Assembly (NCBI GenBank): GCA_947442905.1
Contig: CANEWV010000001.1
Span: 1-25,649, forward strand
Length of the DNA stretch: 25,649 nucleotides
Direction of reading: 5' to 3'
DNA from: Chitinophagaceae bacterium
Lineage (GTDB): Bacteria > Bacteroidota > Bacteroidia > Chitinophagales > Chitinophagaceae
In this document: positions 23,696 through 25,649 of the stretch, piece by piece
How positions within the stretch are numbered: the stretch's first letter is position 1
Layout of the letters: every line of letters begins with the position of its first letter
Position numbers and translations under genes: made by a program
Notes under the pieces: model-generated
The model's input: only the letters and a program-made list of their open reading frames with translations
Database searches by the model: none
Told to the model about the DNA's origin: nothing

Positions 23696-24693
23696 AATTT
23701 AGGACATCTTAATTTAAAAGCTTTGCTTTTATTGTCCAATATGTAAATGAGTGAGAATTCGGAAGATTGATAAAATCTCGAAGAAGCTAGTGTAGTGCCG
23801 GCAGCAATGTCATACGTAAAGCCTGCTCTAATATGATTCCATTCGAGTCCAACGTATGGAATCATAGTTTCTTTTAGTCTACTCCAAAGTCCAGCATATA
23901 GTTCAAGCCCATTTTCTGTTCCCAAATAATAACTGAAGGCGCCGCCAACTAAAAGTTCGTTAGTCTCACCTTGTTTTTGATATTGAAAGCTGGTATGAAG
24001 TGATGCTGCATCTGATAAAGCAAAATAAGCACCGCCATGAATATTTACCCTGCTATTTGTAAAATAGGTTGGCGTAATAAAGCCTACCGGAGGTTTTGCA
24101 AAATGATAATAAGAAGCGCCTACATAAAATATATTATTGTCGGAAGTTGAGCCTGTATATAAAATGCCCGCATTAATATCAGTGGTATTTTTTGTGAAAT
24201 TATTTCCTAAAATCATCTCTGCCGAAGTACCTGTAAATCCTCCAGCTGTTAATTGATCTTCAAAATTTGCTTTTAACGGATCAAAGCGGTACATACTATA
24301 ATTTACCTGAAAACCAAGTGCAATAGAATGATTGGCATTTTCATCGAGTGCTTTACTATAACTTACAGAAGCTGCAATATTATTATCATTGAGTAATTTA
24401 TTGCCACTCTGATCTGACAATATTAATAACCCAACACTTAACTTATCGTCTTCCTTAATATACTTTTTTAAAATAGGCGCGTCTAACGATAGTGTTTTTG
24501 TCGCGTATGGATTATTGAATTCAGGCAACTGTGTTCTACTATTTAAAGCTGCGCGAAGTGATCCACTAAAATTTCCGGTGTTGGCAGGATTGATGGTTAA
24601 TGGAGACGCAAAAAATTGCGAAAAGTGTGGATCCTGTGCATAGGAATATCCATGAACAAGTAACACGGCGATAAATAATATTAATTTTTTCAT
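23692..24693 (-). CDS. PorP/SprF-family outer-membrane protein of the type IX secretion system
   Basis: A 333-residue outer-membrane beta-barrel protein. The signal peptide ends YAQ (residue 19-20), followed by the family hallmark DPHFSQFFASPLTINPANTG, then alternating strand patterns such as ALGFQVNYSMYRFDP and IHGGAYFALSDAASLHTSFQYQ. SprF of Flavobacterium johnsoniae, in the same family, is needed for export of the large adhesin SprB, which carries a type B sorting domain. Here the gene starts 5 bases after the stop of such a type B protein, so this copy is very likely its dedicated partner. Its stop overlaps the stop of the BNR gene on the other strand. Confidence 0.93.
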   Translation of the reverse strand: MKKLILFIAVLLVHGYSYAQDPHFSQFFASPLTINPANTGNFSGSLRAALNSRTQLPEFNNPYATKTLSLDAPILKKYIKEDDKLSVGLLILSDQSGNKLLNDNNIAASVSYSKALDENANHSIALGFQVNYSMYRFDPLKANFEDQLTAGGFTGTSAEMILGNNFTKNTTDINAGILYTGSTSDNNIFYVGASYYHFAKPPVGFITPTYFTNSRVNIHGGAYFALSDAASLHTSFQYQKQGETNELLVGGAFSYYLGTENGLELYAGLWSRLKETMIPYVGLEWNHIRAGFTYDIAAGTTLASSRFYQSSEFSLIYILDNKSKAFKLRCPKF

Positions 24694-24698
24694 GCTAC

Positions 24699-25649
24699 TT
24701 ATCTTACAACGCTAATATTACCTTTATGAATTTCCAATTCTCCAGTTAAAAGTTCTATAACTATTTGATATACATAAGTGCCTTGTGCCACTAGCTGTCC
24801 ATTGTAATAACCATTCCATCCAAAACTAGTATCGTTGGTTTTACCATTTGTTTTTTCAAACATTTTTTGACCCCACCTATTAAATACCTGAAACTGTTTT
24901 ACCTGTTTTACATCCTTACCTGCTATCACATAAAACACATCATTTAAACCATCGCCATTGGGTGAAAAAGCATTAGGAAGTGCAATATGTGATCTATGAT
25001 ATGCATTTACTTGGAGCGTGGCAGAGTCTTTACAAAAAAGCGCTGTAGTTCCAACAATCTTTAATAAAGTATTTGTGTTAGTAGTTAATATAGGGGTTAA
25101 ACAATTAGTACAACTCAGCCCCTGCGCCGGTGTCCAAACAATAGTAGTTGCTTTATCGCCACTATTTATAGGGAGTAAAGTAGTTGGATCACCACGGTAT
25201 ACATCTATTTGTGTAGGATTAAAACGAATTGAAAATGGAACATACGCTACGCTTGTTTTGTTGTTTGCTGTATTATTTTCAAAAGGCGTAAGTCCACTAT
25301 TTATATAAGCTACCACATTGGTTACATTTTGATTGCGTACAATATGCGTAATGGTTGCGCAGTTTCCTGCAAATGATTGACTGGCCAAAATCCATCCTGA
25401 ACCCAAAAATTTACTAGTAGGCAGCGTGCTATCGCTATCAAAATACCTGACTTGAGTAGCCTGATATAAACTGGTGTACTGATTATCTAAACATACCGTA
25501 CTCGTTATTTGCAAACTATCGGTTTTATAACAACGTACTATTAAATTATTGATAGATATATCAACCGGAAATACTTTAATGTTTGCAAATGTAGAATCTT
25601 CACAACCAAATATACTGATAGCACTTGCTTTAACTAATGTCGTATCAAT
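24699..25649 (-). CDS. Large surface protein with T9SS type B (gliding-motility-associated) C-terminal domain, partial
   Basis: The frame stays open from the stop at 24699 to the right edge (316 residues visible), so the N-terminus is missing; a TTG at 25514 is not a credible start because coding sequence continues upstream (CEDSTFANIKVFPVDISINN). The last 90 residues are the CHU_C-type domain: HIALPNAFSPNGDGLNDVF, then FQVFNRWGQKMFEKTN, GWNGYYNG, GTYVYQIVIE and a GNISVVR end. That domain directs secretion through the type IX system and surface attachment. The visible upstream part is beta-rich, with Cys residues (GLSCTNCLTP) and repeat-like Ig-type modules, as in adhesins. It is co-transcribed with the PorP/SprF gene. 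Confidence 0.9.
   Translation of the reverse strand: MDTTLVKASAISIFGCEDSTFANIKVFPVDISINNLIVRCYKTDSLQITSTVCLDNQYTSLYQATQVRYFDSDSTLPTSKFLGSGWILASQSFAGNCATITHIVRNQNVTNVVAYINSGLTPFENNTANNKTSVAYVPFSIRFNPTQIDVYRGDPTTLLPINSGDKATTIVWTPAQGLSCTNCLTPILTTNTNTLLKIVGTTALFCKDSATLQVNAYHRSHIALPNAFSPNGDGLNDVFYVIAGKDVKQVKQFQVFNRWGQKMFEKTNGKTNDTSFGWNGYYNGQLVAQGTYVYQIVIELLTGELEIHKGNISVVR

Noticed and set aside
25512..25514. Apparent start (TTG) of the C-terminal-domain protein at 25514
   Set aside because: The same frame is open to the right edge and still reads like the same protein, so the gene is cut by the window and does not start here.

Overview
The window is AT-rich DNA from a member of the Bacteroidota, most likely a free-living or environmental lineage such as the Chitinophagaceae. 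The family-level placement is inference from gene style only. The phylum call rests on a SusC/SusD outer-membrane pair, a PorP/SprF-type protein next to a gliding-motility-associated C-terminal (type B T9SS) domain, a lipoprotein signal of the usual Bacteroidota form, and the near absence of Shine-Dalgarno sequences.

Layout. 1-7204 is read on the minus strand: a susC-susD operon (7204 to 2585) closed by an intrinsic terminator; then a TPR/three-helix membrane protein and an exported histidine phosphatase one base apart; then the N-terminal part of an M14 zinc carboxypeptidase that runs off the left edge. Divergent from susC, 7393-9716 carries a probable three-gene unit: an XRE regulator, a DinB/DUF1569-like four-helix protein and a SulP anion transporter. 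A PepSY-type membrane protein (9733-10284, minus) converges on it.

10461-14281 is the most unusual region: five consecutive plus-strand genes, 0 to 11 bases apart, encoding paralogous single-pass membrane proteins of about 230-265 residues. Four begin with a His cluster (Met-Glu-Val-His-His), and all carry a second conserved block at about residues 115-135. I know no function for them; they recall the DUF6090-type families. The tight spacing suggests co-translation and perhaps a hetero-oligomeric membrane complex. They are followed by a 1303-residue exported protein joining an N-terminal DUF5107-like domain, a long TPR region and a C-terminal GH16 glycosidase domain with an intact E-x-D-x-x-E motif. 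A 19-bp hairpin with a four-base loop ends exactly on the first base of that gene's start codon.

18381-20751 is a DUF47 (PhoU-like) and Pit phosphate-transporter pair with a strong terminator. 20834-23695 encodes a large secreted Asp-box (BNR) beta-propeller protein. It overlaps tail-to-tail by four bases with a minus-strand PorP/SprF gene, which lies directly downstream of a large surface protein ending in a T9SS type B sorting domain; the latter is cut by the right edge.

The window contains no rRNA, tRNA, CRISPR array, insertion sequence or prophage gene that I can see. No gene-free stretch exceeds 190 bases. Apart from the five-gene array and the fusion protein, it reads as an ordinary chromosomal segment for nutrient uptake and surface secretion.
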